Origin: CADEEN01 sp040384625
GTDB taxonomy: Bacteria > Pseudomonadota > Gammaproteobacteria > Burkholderiales > Burkholderiaceae_C
DNA length: 64,000 bases
Reading direction: 5' to 3'
Assembly: GCA_040384625.1 (NCBI GenBank)
Contig: JAZKIW010000071.1
Coordinates: forward strand, 5,046-69,045
Part shown: one piece after another, positions 24,930 through 34,198 of the stretch
Layout: each line of letters starts with the position of its first letter
How positions within the stretch are numbered: the first letter of the stretch is position 1
Position numbers and translations under genes: made by a program
The notes under the pieces: model-generated
Database searches by the model: none
What the model was told of the DNA's origin: nothing
The model's input: only the letters and a program-made list of their open reading frames with translations

Positions 24930-26779
24930 AGTTTGACCTGCAGCCGCGCCAGCGTCTCGTGCAACACCTCGTTGGCAGCGTCGCGCTCGCGCCCCTCGCG
25001 CCAGATGCGCCGCGCCTCGTCGCGCGAGCCGGCCGCCCAGAGCACTTCACCGAGGTGGGCGGCGATTTCCGGGTCCGGCCGCGATGCATAGGCGGAGCGC
25101 AGCAGGCGCAGCGCCTCGTCGCGGTTGCCCATGCGAAATTCGACCCAGCCCAGGCTGTCGGTGATGAAGGGATCGCCGGGCGCCAGCTCGAGCGCCTTCT
25201 TGATCAGCGTCTGCGCTTCGGGCAGGCGCAGGCTGCGATCGGCAAGCGAGTAGCCCAGCGCGTTGTAGGCATGGTGGTGATCGGGCTTGATCTCGATCAC
25301 CTTGCGCAGCACACGCTCCATTTCGTCGATGCGCAGCATCTTCTCGGCCATCATGGCCTGTTCGTAGAGCAGGTCGGCGTCCGCAGGAAAGCGCTCGCTG
25401 GCCACTACCAGCACGGCATGGGCGTCGCCCCAACGCTTGACTTCGCGCAGCACCTGGCTCTCCGCCAACAGCTTCGCGCGCGCATCCTCGGGGCGCCGTT
25501 CGGGCACCTGTTGAACCATCAGGCGCGCCTCGCGCAGCTTGCCCTGGCGCGCCAGCAGCATCGCGCGGCGCGTCTGCACTTCGAGGGCGCGCTGAGGGTT
25601 GTCGATCTTGTCGAGCCAGGCGTTTGCAGCCTTGGCGTCGCCGCGCATGTCGGCCGCCTGGGCCAGCATCATCCAGGCTTGGGTCTGGCCGCCGTCGCTG
25701 GCGCGGCTGGTGTCGTCGTCATCGTCATCGCTGTCGGCATCGACGGCAGGGGCTGCGGCGGGCCCCCCCGCATCGGTCGCCGCGCTGCGTGCGGCAAGAA
25801 ACCGCTGCAGCGAGATTTCGGCATCACGCGCCTGACGCAACTCGAGCTGCAGCGCACCCAGGCTGAGCCAAGGCGGCGCCAGTTCGGGCTTGCTGCGCGT
25901 GACGATCTTCAACTGCGCGATGGCATCGACGTAACGTTGGGCGCTGCTCAACGCACGCACGTAAGCCAGGCGCACCGATACATCGACGGGCTGCTGCTGC
26001 AAGTGGGCTGTGATCAGCTTCTCTGCAGCGGGCACCGTCCCCATCAGGTCGAGCGCCAGCAGGGCCGCGCCACTGCCCGATGGGTCGTCGGCGAGCGCCC
26101 GCTCGGCGTGCTGCAGTGCGCGCGGGGCATCACCGGCCAGCCACCATGCGCGACCGCTGGCCACGCGGGCCATGCCGCGCACTGAAGAGGTCTGCGCCGC
26201 GAGTGTGTAGGGCTGGAGGATCTCGTCGATCACCGTGGCGGCCTGGCGCTTGTCGCTCATGCGCTGGAACAGGCGCGGCAGGGACGCCATCAGCGCCGAG
26301 CGCTCGGCATCAGGGGTGCGGGCCAGCAGTTCCTTCAGCGGTTCGGCGATTTCTGCGCCGCGATTCAGAGCCGCCAGCAATTGCAACTCATAGCGCAGGG
26401 CCTCCAGCGATTGCGGCAGGGTCTGACGCCATGCGCGTGCGGCCGCCAACGCCTGGTCGCCGGCGCGCGCCTGCAGCGCGACGTCGACGCTGCGCTTGAA
26501 CAGGGACTCGTCGCGCGTGCGCCTCGCGGCGTCGAGCAGAACGGCATAGGCATTGCTCGGCTCGCCATGGCGCAGTTCGATCTCGCCGATCAGCAATTGA
26601 TAGAACAGCGGCGCGTCGAGCGCCGAACTTGGCAGGTCAGGCGTTGCCGGCGCCGCCGCAACGCTCGCCGTACCGGGCTCCTGAGCGATCGCGGCGGAGG
26701 ACATCAAGACGGTCGTGGCCAGCACGAGCGAGCGCCAGGCGGGCAGGGCGCCAGGTCGGTGGTTGGCGTGATCAGGCAT
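24926..26779 (-). CDS. Exported TPR-repeat protein
   Basis: A 617-residue protein with a signal peptide (WRSLVLATTVLMSSAAIAQE) followed by many tetratricopeptide-like repeats over nearly the whole length. An example is HHHAYNALGYSLADRSLRLP near 500-520, a well-conserved TPR pair also seen in periplasmic TPR proteins encoded before lolB-ispE in Burkholderiales. A low-complexity acidic stretch (VDADSDDDDDDTSRASD) is near residue 350. It is likely periplasmic or attached to the outer membrane; its partner is unknown. It is the first gene of the lolB-ispE run and divergent from mutM. Confidence 0.85.
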   Translation of the reverse strand: MPDHANHRPGALPAWRSLVLATTVLMSSAAIAQEPGTASVAAAPATPDLPSSALDAPLFYQLLIGEIELRHGEPSNAYAVLLDAARRTRDESLFKRSVDVALQARAGDQALAAARAWRQTLPQSLEALRYELQLLAALNRGAEIAEPLKELLARTPDAERSALMASLPRLFQRMSDKRQAATVIDEILQPYTLAAQTSSVRGMARVASGRAWWLAGDAPRALQHAERALADDPSGSGAALLALDLMGTVPAAEKLITAHLQQQPVDVSVRLAYVRALSSAQRYVDAIAQLKIVTRSKPELAPPWLSLGALQLELRQARDAEISLQRFLAARSAATDAGGPAAAPAVDADSDDDDDDTSRASDGGQTQAWMMLAQAADMRGDAKAANAWLDKIDNPQRALEVQTRRAMLLARQGKLREARLMVQQVPERRPEDARAKLLAESQVLREVKRWGDAHAVLVVASERFPADADLLYEQAMMAEKMLRIDEMERVLRKVIEIKPDHHHAYNALGYSLADRSLRLPEAQTLIKKALELAPGDPFITDSLGWVEFRMGNRDEALRLLRSAYASRPDPEIAAHLGEVLWAAGSRDEARRIWREGRERDAANEVLHETLARLQVKL

Positions 26780-26859
26780 CGGTGTCCTTGGCGATTCGGA
26801 TCATTTTAGGAGTCTGGCGCCGCCGCTGCGTTCAATGCCCCGCCTTCTATCATTGCGCC

Positions 26860-27708
26860 ATGCCGGAAATGCCCGAGGTAGAAGTCACGCGGCGCAGTTT
26901 TGCCGACCGCATCGCCGGTGCGCAGGTGCTGGCGGTGCGCGTGGGTGCGCCGCTGCGCTGGCCCCTGGGGTGTGGCGCTGCGAGCCTTGTCGGCCGCTGC
27001 GTCGGTGCGACCACCCGGCGCGGCAAGTACCTCTGGTTGCCCCTGACGCACGACGGCTCGACCGGTGCTGCCACCTCGGGTGGCCTGCTGTTGCACCTGG
27101 GCATGTCCGGGTCGTTGGCGTTCAACGACGCCGCCACGCTCCCGCCTTCAGGCAAGCATGACCACTTCGATCTCGTCACCACGCGTGGCGTGTTGCGCCT
27201 GACCGACCCGCGCCGCTTCGGTGCCGTGGTCTGGTCGCCGGCTTTCGATGCGCCGCCGGCCGCCACCCTGTTGGCGCGCCTGGGCGCAGAGCCCTTCGAC
27301 GAAAGGCTGACGCCAGCGCACTTTCATGCGGCCCTGAAGGCACGCCGCAGCGCGGTGAAGGCGGCCCTGCTGGCCGGCGACATCGTTGTCGGTGCCGGCA
27401 ATATCTACGCTTGCGAAGCGCTGTTCGCAGCCGGGATCGACCCACGCACGCGCTGTGACCGCCTGTCGCGCCCGCGCGCCGAGCGCCTGCTGGCCAGCGT
27501 GCGCGACACTCTGGCACGCGCGCTCGATCTGGGCGGCTCCTCCCTGCGGGACTTCCGCGATGCCCACGGCATGGACGGCGCCTACCAGCTCGAGGCCCGC
27601 GTCTACGGTCGAGCCGGCCTGCCGTGCGGGCGCTGTGGGGTGACGCTGCGGCGCATCGTGCAGGGCCAGCGTTCGACGTTTTTTTGCCCAGGCTGCCAGA
27701 AACGCTGA
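26860..27708 (+). CDS. mutM: Formamidopyrimidine-DNA glycosylase
   Basis: MutM (Fpg), 282 residues, excises 8-oxoguanine and formamidopyrimidines paired with C and nicks the backbone. The catalytic N-terminal Pro2-Glu3 is seen in MPEMPEVEV, the conserved DPRRFG near residues 115-120, the H2TH region VGAGNIYACEAL, and the zinc finger CGRCGVTLRRIVQ...CPGC at the C-terminus. The ATG at 26860 is required so that Pro2 is exposed. A TATCAT box lies 6 bases before it, so the leader may be very short. Confidence 0.97.
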   Translation: MPEMPEVEVTRRSFADRIAGAQVLAVRVGAPLRWPLGCGAASLVGRCVGATTRRGKYLWLPLTHDGSTGAATSGGLLLHLGMSGSLAFNDAATLPPSGKHDHFDLVTTRGVLRLTDPRRFGAVVWSPAFDAPPAATLLARLGAEPFDERLTPAHFHAALKARRSAVKAALLAGDIVVGAGNIYACEALFAAGIDPRTRCDRLSRPRAERLLASVRDTLARALDLGGSSLRDFRDAHGMDGAYQLEARVYGRAGLPCGRCGVTLRRIVQGQRSTFFCPGCQKR

Positions 27709-27867
27709 CGCGCAGGCGCCGAAACGGACGGCCTAGTGCGACAAGCTGCACGGCCTTGCGCCAGGCGCTGTCAGCAGTTGTATCGCCAGCCGAGGGCCCC
27801 GCTGCCCTTGCGCTAGGATTCCTCCGCGCCAACCAGGCGCTGCTCTGTCGCCCCTCAGACACCCTGC

Positions 27868-29865
27868 ATGGAACTCTCCCTCGCCGGTCAACTCGACGCC
27901 CTTGCCACATGGCGGCGCGGCCTCGACCGTCAGGCAGCGGAGTTGTCGCGCTTCCTGCTCGACCATGACCTGCTCGATGAGGCCAGCGAACGCAATCTGA
28001 CGGCCATGCGCGAGCGCCTGGCATCCGATCGCCTGTGCGTGGCCTTTGTCGCCGAGTTCTCGCGCGGCAAGTCCGAGCTGATCAACGCGATCTTCTTTGC
28101 CGACACCGGCCGTCGAATCCTGCCGGCCACCCCGGGCCGCACCACGATGTGCCCCGTCGAACTCGGCTACGAACCGAACACGCCGGCCGTGCTGGCCCTG
28201 TTGCCGATCGACACCCGGCTCGAGGCGCAGTCGCTGGCCGACCTGCGCGAGAAGCCCGAACTGTGGACCCGCATCCGCTTGGATGCCGAGTCGCCCGACA
28301 AGCTGGCCGAGGCACTGACCGAGGTCATGCGTACCAAGGCCGTCAGCGTCGACACCGCACGGGCGCTCGGTTTCTGGCATGACGACGCCCCGGACGACAA
28401 CCCGCCGCGCCTGCCCGAGGGGCTGGTCGAGATCCCGGCCTGGCGCCACGCTGCCATCAATTACCCGCATTCGCTGCTCAAGCGCGGCCTGGTGGTGCTC
28501 GATACGCCGGGCCTGAACGCCATCGGTGCCGAACCCGAACTGACGCTATCGCTGTTGCCGGCGGCCCATGCCGTGGTCTTCATCCTCGGTGCCGACACCG
28601 GGGTCACCAAGTCCGACCTTGCGGTCTGGCGCGATCACCTCGGTGGCCAGTCGATGACGCGCTTCGTGGTGCTGAACAAGATCGATGCGCTGGCCGATCC
28701 GCTGTTGTCAGCGGAAGCGGTAAGCGAGCAGATCGAGCAGCAATGCCGCAACACTGCGCAGACGCTCGACGTCGCGCGCGAACGCGTGTTCCCCTTGTCC
28801 GCACGGCAGGCCTTGGCTGGCCGCATCGACGGCGACGCCGGCGCGCTGGAAGCCAGCCGCTTGCCGGCGCTGGAGGAGGCGCTCGCGACACAGTTGTTGC
28901 CGCGCCGACGCGAGGTCATCGAGCGCCTCGTGGCCGATACCGCCCAGACGGTCGAACAGCAGGCCGCGCGCCGCCTGTCCGACCAGCGCCGCCTCATCGC
29001 AGAACAGATGTTGGAGCTGCGTGGCTTGCGCGGCAAGAGCAGCGGCAAGGTCCAGCTGATGATCGAGCGCGTCGACAGCGAGATGCATGACTTCGAGCGT
29101 TGCACCGAGCGCCTGGTCGCCTTGCGCGGCGTGCACGCGCGCATGCTGCGCGAACTGCTGGTCGGCCTGTCCAGCGAGGAATTGCGCGACGAAGTCGGGC
29201 GCATGCAGCGCGAAGCCAGCGCGACCCTGTTCAATCTGGGCGCGAAGAAGGCCTTCATCTCGCTGTGCAAGCGCTTGCGCGAGCGCCTGGTGCTGGCGCG
29301 TCGGCGCGGTCAGGAAGTCCACGACATGCTGCAGGCAAGCTTTCGCCAGTTGAATGGCGAGTTCGGCTTTGCGCTGTCGCTGACCCGTTTGCCGTCGCTC
29401 GAGCGTTGCGAACGCGAGCTCGAGCTGATCGAACGCAGTTATGCCCAGTACCTGGGCCTGTCGCAGGCCTTGCGCCTGGCCGAGCCGCGCTTCATGGAGC
29501 AGTTCAGGCGCATGCTGGTGTCCAAGCTGCGCATGGCCTTCGAGAATGCCAGCGGCGAGGTCGAGTTGTGGCACAAGTCGGCGTCGAACCAGATCGACTC
29601 GCAGCTGCGCGAACGCCGACGTGGTTTCAAGCGCCGGCGCGACGGCCTCGAACGCATCCAGGCCGCGGCCGGCGATCTCGACCACCGCATCGGCGACCTC
29701 GAATCCCAGGATGCGCGCTGGCAGCATCTGATCACCCGCGTGCGCGGCTTCTCCGCGGCCCTGCAAGAGGCCGCCGCGACCTCGTCGTCGACCGTCGAAG
29801 GCGGCGCACCCCAACGCGGCGCACCGAACCTGTCCCTGGTCGCCCCGCGCAGCGCCGCCGGGTGA
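27868..29865 (+). CDS. Dynamin-family GTPase-like protein
   Basis: A 665-residue protein. GTPase motifs: G1 VAEFSRGKSE (about 61-70), G2 Thr in PATPGRTTMCP, G3 DTPG (212-215), G4 NKID (270-273). The C-terminal 350 residues are mostly coiled helices rich in Arg and Glu (for example GLRGKSSGKVQLMIERVDSE), as in bacterial dynamin-like proteins, but no clear membrane paddle is visible. Such proteins remodel membranes or act in stress; the role of this family is not established. It follows mutM after 159 bases, and the mutY start overlaps its stop (GTGA). Confidence 0.88.
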   Translation: MELSLAGQLDALATWRRGLDRQAAELSRFLLDHDLLDEASERNLTAMRERLASDRLCVAFVAEFSRGKSELINAIFFADTGRRILPATPGRTTMCPVELGYEPNTPAVLALLPIDTRLEAQSLADLREKPELWTRIRLDAESPDKLAEALTEVMRTKAVSVDTARALGFWHDDAPDDNPPRLPEGLVEIPAWRHAAINYPHSLLKRGLVVLDTPGLNAIGAEPELTLSLLPAAHAVVFILGADTGVTKSDLAVWRDHLGGQSMTRFVVLNKIDALADPLLSAEAVSEQIEQQCRNTAQTLDVARERVFPLSARQALAGRIDGDAGALEASRLPALEEALATQLLPRRREVIERLVADTAQTVEQQAARRLSDQRRLIAEQMLELRGLRGKSSGKVQLMIERVDSEMHDFERCTERLVALRGVHARMLRELLVGLSSEELRDEVGRMQREASATLFNLGAKKAFISLCKRLRERLVLARRRGQEVHDMLQASFRQLNGEFGFALSLTRLPSLERCERELELIERSYAQYLGLSQALRLAEPRFMEQFRRMLVSKLRMAFENASGEVELWHKSASNQIDSQLRERRRGFKRRRDGLERIQAAAGDLDHRIGDLESQDARWQHLITRVRGFSAALQEAAATSSSTVEGGAPQRGAPNLSLVAPRSAAG

Positions 29866-30947
29866 GCAAGGGCGTCGAGTCGCTGCGCCGGGGGCCCGGC
29901 TCTGCGATCGCTGCGAAGTTGATCGCCTGGCAACGGGTCCACGGCCGCCACAACATGCCCTGGCAGGGCAGCCGCGACCCCTACCGCGTCTGGTTGTCCG
30001 AGGTCATGCTGCAGCAGACGCAGGTGAAGACCGTGCTCGCCTATTACGCGCGCTTCCTGGAGCGCTTTGCCGACGTTCGCTCTCTCGCCGCGGCGCCGCT
30101 CGACGACGTGCTCGCGCTCTGGAGCGGTCTCGGCTACTACAGCCGTGCGCGCCATCTGCATCGCTGCGCGCAGGTCGTGGTTGCCGAGCATGGAGGCGAA
30201 TTTCCACGCACGGCCGCCGCATTGGCGGAGCTGCCCGGCATCGGCCGATCGACCGCGGCGGCGATTGCCGCCTTCTGTTTCGGTGAACGCATCGCCATCC
30301 TCGATGGCAACGTCAAGCGCGTGCTGACGCGCGTGCTCGGTTTCGAGCACGACCTCTCGATCGCCGCCCATGAGCAGGCGCTGTGGCAGCAGGCGCAGGC
30401 CCTGGTGCCGGCCGATGGCATCGAGGCTTATACCCAGGGGTTGATGGACCTGGGTGCCACGCTGTGCAGCACGCGCCGGCCGCAGTGCGCCGCTTGTCCG
30501 CTGCAGACCCTGTGCGTGGCGCACCGCGAAGCGGCGACAGAGCGCTACCCGGTGAAGACACGCAAGCTGAAACGCACGCAGCGCAGCAATGCCATGCTCT
30601 GGCTCGGCGACAGCGACGATCGGGTGTGGCTGGTCCAACGCCCGCCGCGTGGCGTCTGGGCCGGGCTGTGGACGCTGCCGCTCTACGACTCGCTCGATGA
30701 GTTGAAAGCGCAGGCGATCGACTGGCCCGGTCATGGCGAGGCGCTGGGCGCGATCAGGCACGTGCTGACCCATTTCGACTGGTACCTGGAACCCTGGCGC
30801 CAGCAATTGCCGCGCCGGCTTCCGCTGGTGCGCCGCGACGCGCTCGATGCCGACCTGCCGCCCGGACGCTGGTTCAGCCTCGAGCAAGCGCTGCAACTGG
30901 GCCTGCCCGCGCCGGTGCGCCGGCTCCTGGCTGGGAGCGCGCCCTAG
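29862..30947 (+). CDS. mutY: A/G-specific adenine DNA glycosylase
   Basis: MutY, 361 residues, removes adenine mispaired with 8-oxoguanine. N-terminal catalytic domain: MPWQGSRDPYRVWLSEVMLQ, the helix-hairpin-helix LPGIGRSTAAAIAAF, the catalytic Asp in AILDGNVKRVL, and the [4Fe-4S] loop with CX6CX2CX5C (CSTRRPQCAACPLQTLC). The C-terminal Nudix-like domain (about residues 230-361) reads 8-oxoG. The GTG start at 29862 overlaps the GTPase stop. Its own stop shares CTAG with the convergent downstream gene. Confidence 0.96.
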   Translation: MSKGVESLRRGPGSAIAAKLIAWQRVHGRHNMPWQGSRDPYRVWLSEVMLQQTQVKTVLAYYARFLERFADVRSLAAAPLDDVLALWSGLGYYSRARHLHRCAQVVVAEHGGEFPRTAAALAELPGIGRSTAAAIAAFCFGERIAILDGNVKRVLTRVLGFEHDLSIAAHEQALWQQAQALVPADGIEAYTQGLMDLGATLCSTRRPQCAACPLQTLCVAHREAATERYPVKTRKLKRTQRSNAMLWLGDSDDRVWLVQRPPRGVWAGLWTLPLYDSLDELKAQAIDWPGHGEALGAIRHVLTHFDWYLEPWRQQLPRRLPLVRRDALDADLPPGRWFSLEQALQLGLPAPVRRLLAGSAP

Positions 30948-31573
30948 ACAACGCCCTTGCCGCGCAGGTACTCGTCGACCAGGCGCAGGCGCAACTGTGG
31001 TTCAGGCAAGACCATCAGGCGCTGCTTGGCGGCGAGCGAAATCGGCAGGATCTCGCACCAGCGGTTGGCGACCCAGCCCGCATCGTCGAAGCGATAGGGT
31101 TCGTTGAAGGGCGTGCTGCCCTGTTCGCGCAGAGCGCCGATGGCATTGGCCAGCGCCTTCACGCTCGGCAGCACCGCCGCGTCCGGCGCCAGCAGTTCGT
31201 CATCCGGCTGGCAGGTTGCGAGCGCCAGCCACAGGCCGTCGCTCTGCTGGCGTGCTTCGCCCACGATCGTGAAGCGCTGCGTGCCGGTGCAGCGCACCTG
31301 CAGGATGCCGGCCTGTTCGGCATCAACGGTGTCGATGCGCGCCAGCACGCCCTCGCGTTCGAAGCGCACGCCCTCGCGGCCAACGTCGCTGCCCTGGCGC
31401 AGGCAGACCACGCCGAAGCACGCCTTCTCGCGCAGGCAGTGGCCGACGAGGTCGAGGTAGCGAGCCTCGAAGACCTTGAGCGGCAGCAGTGCCCCGGGGA
31501 AGAGCACGCTCTGCAACGGAAACAGTGGCAGCTCGAACGGCGCGCTGCCGGCCGTGCCGAACCCGGCGCTCAC
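30944..31573 (-). CDS. LON-protease N-terminal (substrate-binding) domain protein
   Basis: A 209-residue protein consisting of a Lon N-terminal-type domain only. Signatures are ELPLFPLQSVLFPGALLPLKVFEARYLDL near the N-terminus and FTIVGEARQQSDGLW in the middle. There is no ATPase or protease domain, so it cannot itself be a Lon protease; it may bind substrates or act as an adaptor (inference). It is the last gene of the nadK-recN-rapZ run, overlapping rapZ by 4 bases. Its stop overlaps that of mutY on CTAG. Confidence 0.9.
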   Translation of the reverse strand: MSAGFGTAGSAPFELPLFPLQSVLFPGALLPLKVFEARYLDLVGHCLREKACFGVVCLRQGSDVGREGVRFEREGVLARIDTVDAEQAGILQVRCTGTQRFTIVGEARQQSDGLWLALATCQPDDELLAPDAAVLPSVKALANAIGALREQGSTPFNEPYRFDDAGWVANRWCEILPISLAAKQRLMVLPEPQLRLRLVDEYLRGKGVV

Positions 31574-32487
31574 TCGCGTGCGTCCTGCTCGCGGTGGCGC
31601 ACCAGAGTGGCCGCGCGCGCCGCGAAGCGCGTCGCCAGTTGTTCGGCCGCGTAGACCGAGCGGTGCTGGCCGCCGGTGCAGCCGACGGCCACCGTCAGGT
31701 AGCTGCGCTGGTCGGCGATGAAGGCGTCCAGCCAGCGCGCCAGAAAGGCCTCGATCTGCGCCAGCATCTCGCCGACTTCGGGCTGTGCCGCCAGGTAGGC
31801 CGCGACTTCAGGGTCGCGGCCATTGAGCGGTCGCAGCTCGCGGATGTAGTGTGGGTTGGGCAGCACGCGCAGGTCGAACACATAGTCGGCGTCAAGCGGC
31901 ACGCCATGCTTGAACGCGAATGACTCGAACACCAGGGTCAGGCCCGAGCGTGGCCCACCCACCGCCTGGCCGATCCACAGGCGCAGCTGAGCCGGCCTCA
32001 GCTGGCTGGTGTCGATGACGGTCGAGATTTCGCGCAGCTCGGCCAGCAGTTCGCGCTCCAGCTCGATGGCTTCGATCAGCGCATGCCGCGCGTCGCCGCT
32101 GCTGCTGTCGGCAGTCAGGGGGTGCGGGCGCCGCGTTTCGGAGAAGCGCCGCACCAGGGCATCGGTGTTGGCGTCGAGGAAGAAGGATTGGATCGCCACT
32201 CCTTCGCGGCGCAATTCGTCGACCAGGGGCAGCAGGTGCGGCAGCGAACCGGCACTGCGCACATCGACGGCGATCGCGACACGGCGGATGCTGCCGGCCC
32301 GCAGGCGCTCGATGCGCAGGAAGTGGCGCAGCAACTCGGGCGGCAGGTTGTCGACGCAGAAGTAGCCGGCGTCTTCGAGCGCGTGCAGGGCAACCGACTT
32401 GCCCGAGCCCGAGATGCCGGTGACCAGGACCAGGTGGTGCTCGGTCGGTGTGGTGTCGTCGAGAAGGGGCAGCTCGGCCATGCTCAT
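31570..32487 (-). CDS. rapZ: RNase adapter protein RapZ
   Basis: RapZ (YvcJ family), 305 residues. The N-terminal Walker A GISGSGKS is near residues 24-31, with VDNLPPELL and SFFLDANTDALVRRFSETRRPHPL following. The C-terminal domain has the SFAFKHGVPLDADYVFDLR, LPNPHY and VAVGCTGGQHRSVY signatures. In E. coli RapZ targets small RNA GlmZ for RNase E cleavage and so controls glucosamine-6-phosphate synthesis. Here it sits between recN and the Lon-domain gene, not in the usual ptsN-hprK neighbourhood. Confidence 0.96.
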   Translation of the reverse strand: MSMAELPLLDDTTPTEHHLVLVTGISGSGKSVALHALEDAGYFCVDNLPPELLRHFLRIERLRAGSIRRVAIAVDVRSAGSLPHLLPLVDELRREGVAIQSFFLDANTDALVRRFSETRRPHPLTADSSSGDARHALIEAIELERELLAELREISTVIDTSQLRPAQLRLWIGQAVGGPRSGLTLVFESFAFKHGVPLDADYVFDLRVLPNPHYIRELRPLNGRDPEVAAYLAAQPEVGEMLAQIEAFLARWLDAFIADQRSYLTVAVGCTGGQHRSVYAAEQLATRFAARAATLVRHREQDARE

Positions 32488-32491
32488 ACCG

Positions 32492-34198
32492 TCATCCGGC
32501 GCCGCTGCGACGGGCCTTCCCGGCCCCCCGGGTCGCGCTCTTGCTGCTCGTCGCCAGCTCGATCAACTGTTGGGCATGGGCCAAGCTGGTGGCCAGGCGC
32601 TCGCCGCCGAGCAGGCGCGCGACTTCGGCCACCCGCGCCTCGCCGGCCACCGGCCGAACGTCGCTAGCGACATGGCCGCTGGCCTGCATCGACTTGCTGA
32701 CCACGAGGTGCTGGTCGCCACAGGCGGCGACCTGGGCCAGATGGGTGACAGCCAGCACCTGGCGCTCGCGCCCCAGCTGCTTCATCAAGCGTCCCACGGT
32801 GTCGGCCACCGCGCCACTGATGCCAGCATCGATCTCGTCGAAGATCAGGGTGCCGGCACCTGCGGCGCTGTCGCGCGCCGTGGTCACCGCGATCGCCAGG
32901 GCCAAGCGCGACAACTCGCCGCCTGAGGCGACCTTGGCCAATGAGCGCGGCAGGCTGCCGGCGTGGCCGGCCACCCGCAACTCGACCGATTCGAGTCCGA
33001 AGGATTGCGGCTCGGCCTGGGCTTCGAGCGCCACCTCGAAACGGCCCCCCGCCATGCCGAGCTGCTGCATCGCCTGGGTCACGGCATCGGCGAGCGGCCC
33101 CGCCGCACGGTGGCGTGCGGCACTGATCCGCGTGGCCTCGTCGCGCCAGGCGCTTTCGCAAGCGAGCAGTGCACGCTCCAGCGCCGCGGTGTCGGTGGCT
33201 GCGGCGAGTTGGCGCAACTCGTCCTGCCATTGCACGAGCTGGCTGGCCAGGTCTTCGGGCAGGCGGCGGTAGCGCCGCGCCAGGCCGATCCATGCCGCCA
33301 GCCGCGCATCGAGCGCGGCCAGGCGCTCCGGGTCGACGTCGGTGTGCTGCAGGTAGCCCGACAGCGTGTGAGCGGCATCCTGCAATTGCGCCTGCGCGCT
33401 CTGCACAACATCGAGCACAGGGGCGAGGCGCGCATCGAAGTGGGCCACGCCGGCAAGCACGTCGCTGGCCCGCTGGGTCAGTGCAGCAGCGTTGCTGTCG
33501 GCGTCGGACAAGGCCTCGAGCGCGGCGCGGGCAGCGTCGATGAGGGCTTGCGCGTGCGCCAGGCGCTGGTGTTCGGCGTTCAGATCGTCCCACTCGCCAG
33601 CGCACGGCGCCAGGCGCTCGATCTCGCCCACCTGCCAGGCCAGGCGCTCGCGCTCGCGTTCGATGTCGGCGCTGCTGCTGCGGGCACGGTCGAGCGCGGC
33701 GCCTGCGGCCTTCCACTGCGCCCACAGGGCGGCCAGCGGACGCACATCGACGCCCGCCTGGACATCGAGCAGTTCGCGCACGGCGGCCGGTCGCGTCAGG
33801 CTCTGCCAGGCATGTTGGCCGTGGATGTCGAGCAGGTGGTCGGCGGTCTCATTGAGCTGGGCGATCGTCGCCGGGCTGCCATTGATCCAGGCCCGGCTCT
33901 TGCCCTGGCGGTCGATCGTACGGCGCAGCAGCAGGCTGTCGGCGCTGTCGAAGCCGCCTTCTTCGAGCCAGCCCGTCAGGCTGGCCGGCGTGTCGAATTC
34001 TGCGGCGATCTCCGCGCGCTGGGTCCCTTCACGCACCACGCCGACATCGCCGCGCCCACCCAACGCCAGTTGCAGGGCATCGATCAGGATCGACTTGCCG
34101 GCGCCGGTCTCGCCGGTCAGCACCGTGAAGCCCGCGCCGACCTCCACTTCGAGCGCCGGCACGATCACGAAGTCGCGCAACGACAGTCGGCGCAGCAT
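32492..34198 (-). CDS. recN: DNA repair protein RecN
   Basis: RecN, 568 residues, is an SMC-like ATPase that acts at double-strand breaks. The N-terminal Walker A is GETGAGKS (about 30-37) after VEVGAGFTVLTGETG. A central coiled-coil of Ala/Arg/Glu-rich helices is followed by the C-terminal ATPase half with VASGGELSRLALAI and the Walker B ILIFDEID-type sequence TLIFDEIDAGISG. The nadK stop overlaps its ATG (TGATG). The length is normal. Confidence 0.97.
   Translation of the reverse strand: MLRRLSLRDFVIVPALEVEVGAGFTVLTGETGAGKSILIDALQLALGGRGDVGVVREGTQRAEIAAEFDTPASLTGWLEEGGFDSADSLLLRRTIDRQGKSRAWINGSPATIAQLNETADHLLDIHGQHAWQSLTRPAAVRELLDVQAGVDVRPLAALWAQWKAAGAALDRARSSSADIERERERLAWQVGEIERLAPCAGEWDDLNAEHQRLAHAQALIDAARAALEALSDADSNAAALTQRASDVLAGVAHFDARLAPVLDVVQSAQAQLQDAAHTLSGYLQHTDVDPERLAALDARLAAWIGLARRYRRLPEDLASQLVQWQDELRQLAAATDTAALERALLACESAWRDEATRISAARHRAAGPLADAVTQAMQQLGMAGGRFEVALEAQAEPQSFGLESVELRVAGHAGSLPRSLAKVASGGELSRLALAIAVTTARDSAAGAGTLIFDEIDAGISGAVADTVGRLMKQLGRERQVLAVTHLAQVAACGDQHLVVSKSMQASGHVASDVRPVAGEARVAEVARLLGGERLATSLAHAQQLIELATSSKSATRGAGKARRSGAG

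Noticed and set aside
25715..25745. Tandem GTCATC-like repeats
   Set aside because: They encode an acidic Asp/Ser run in the TPR protein and are coding low complexity, not a mobile or CRISPR repeat.
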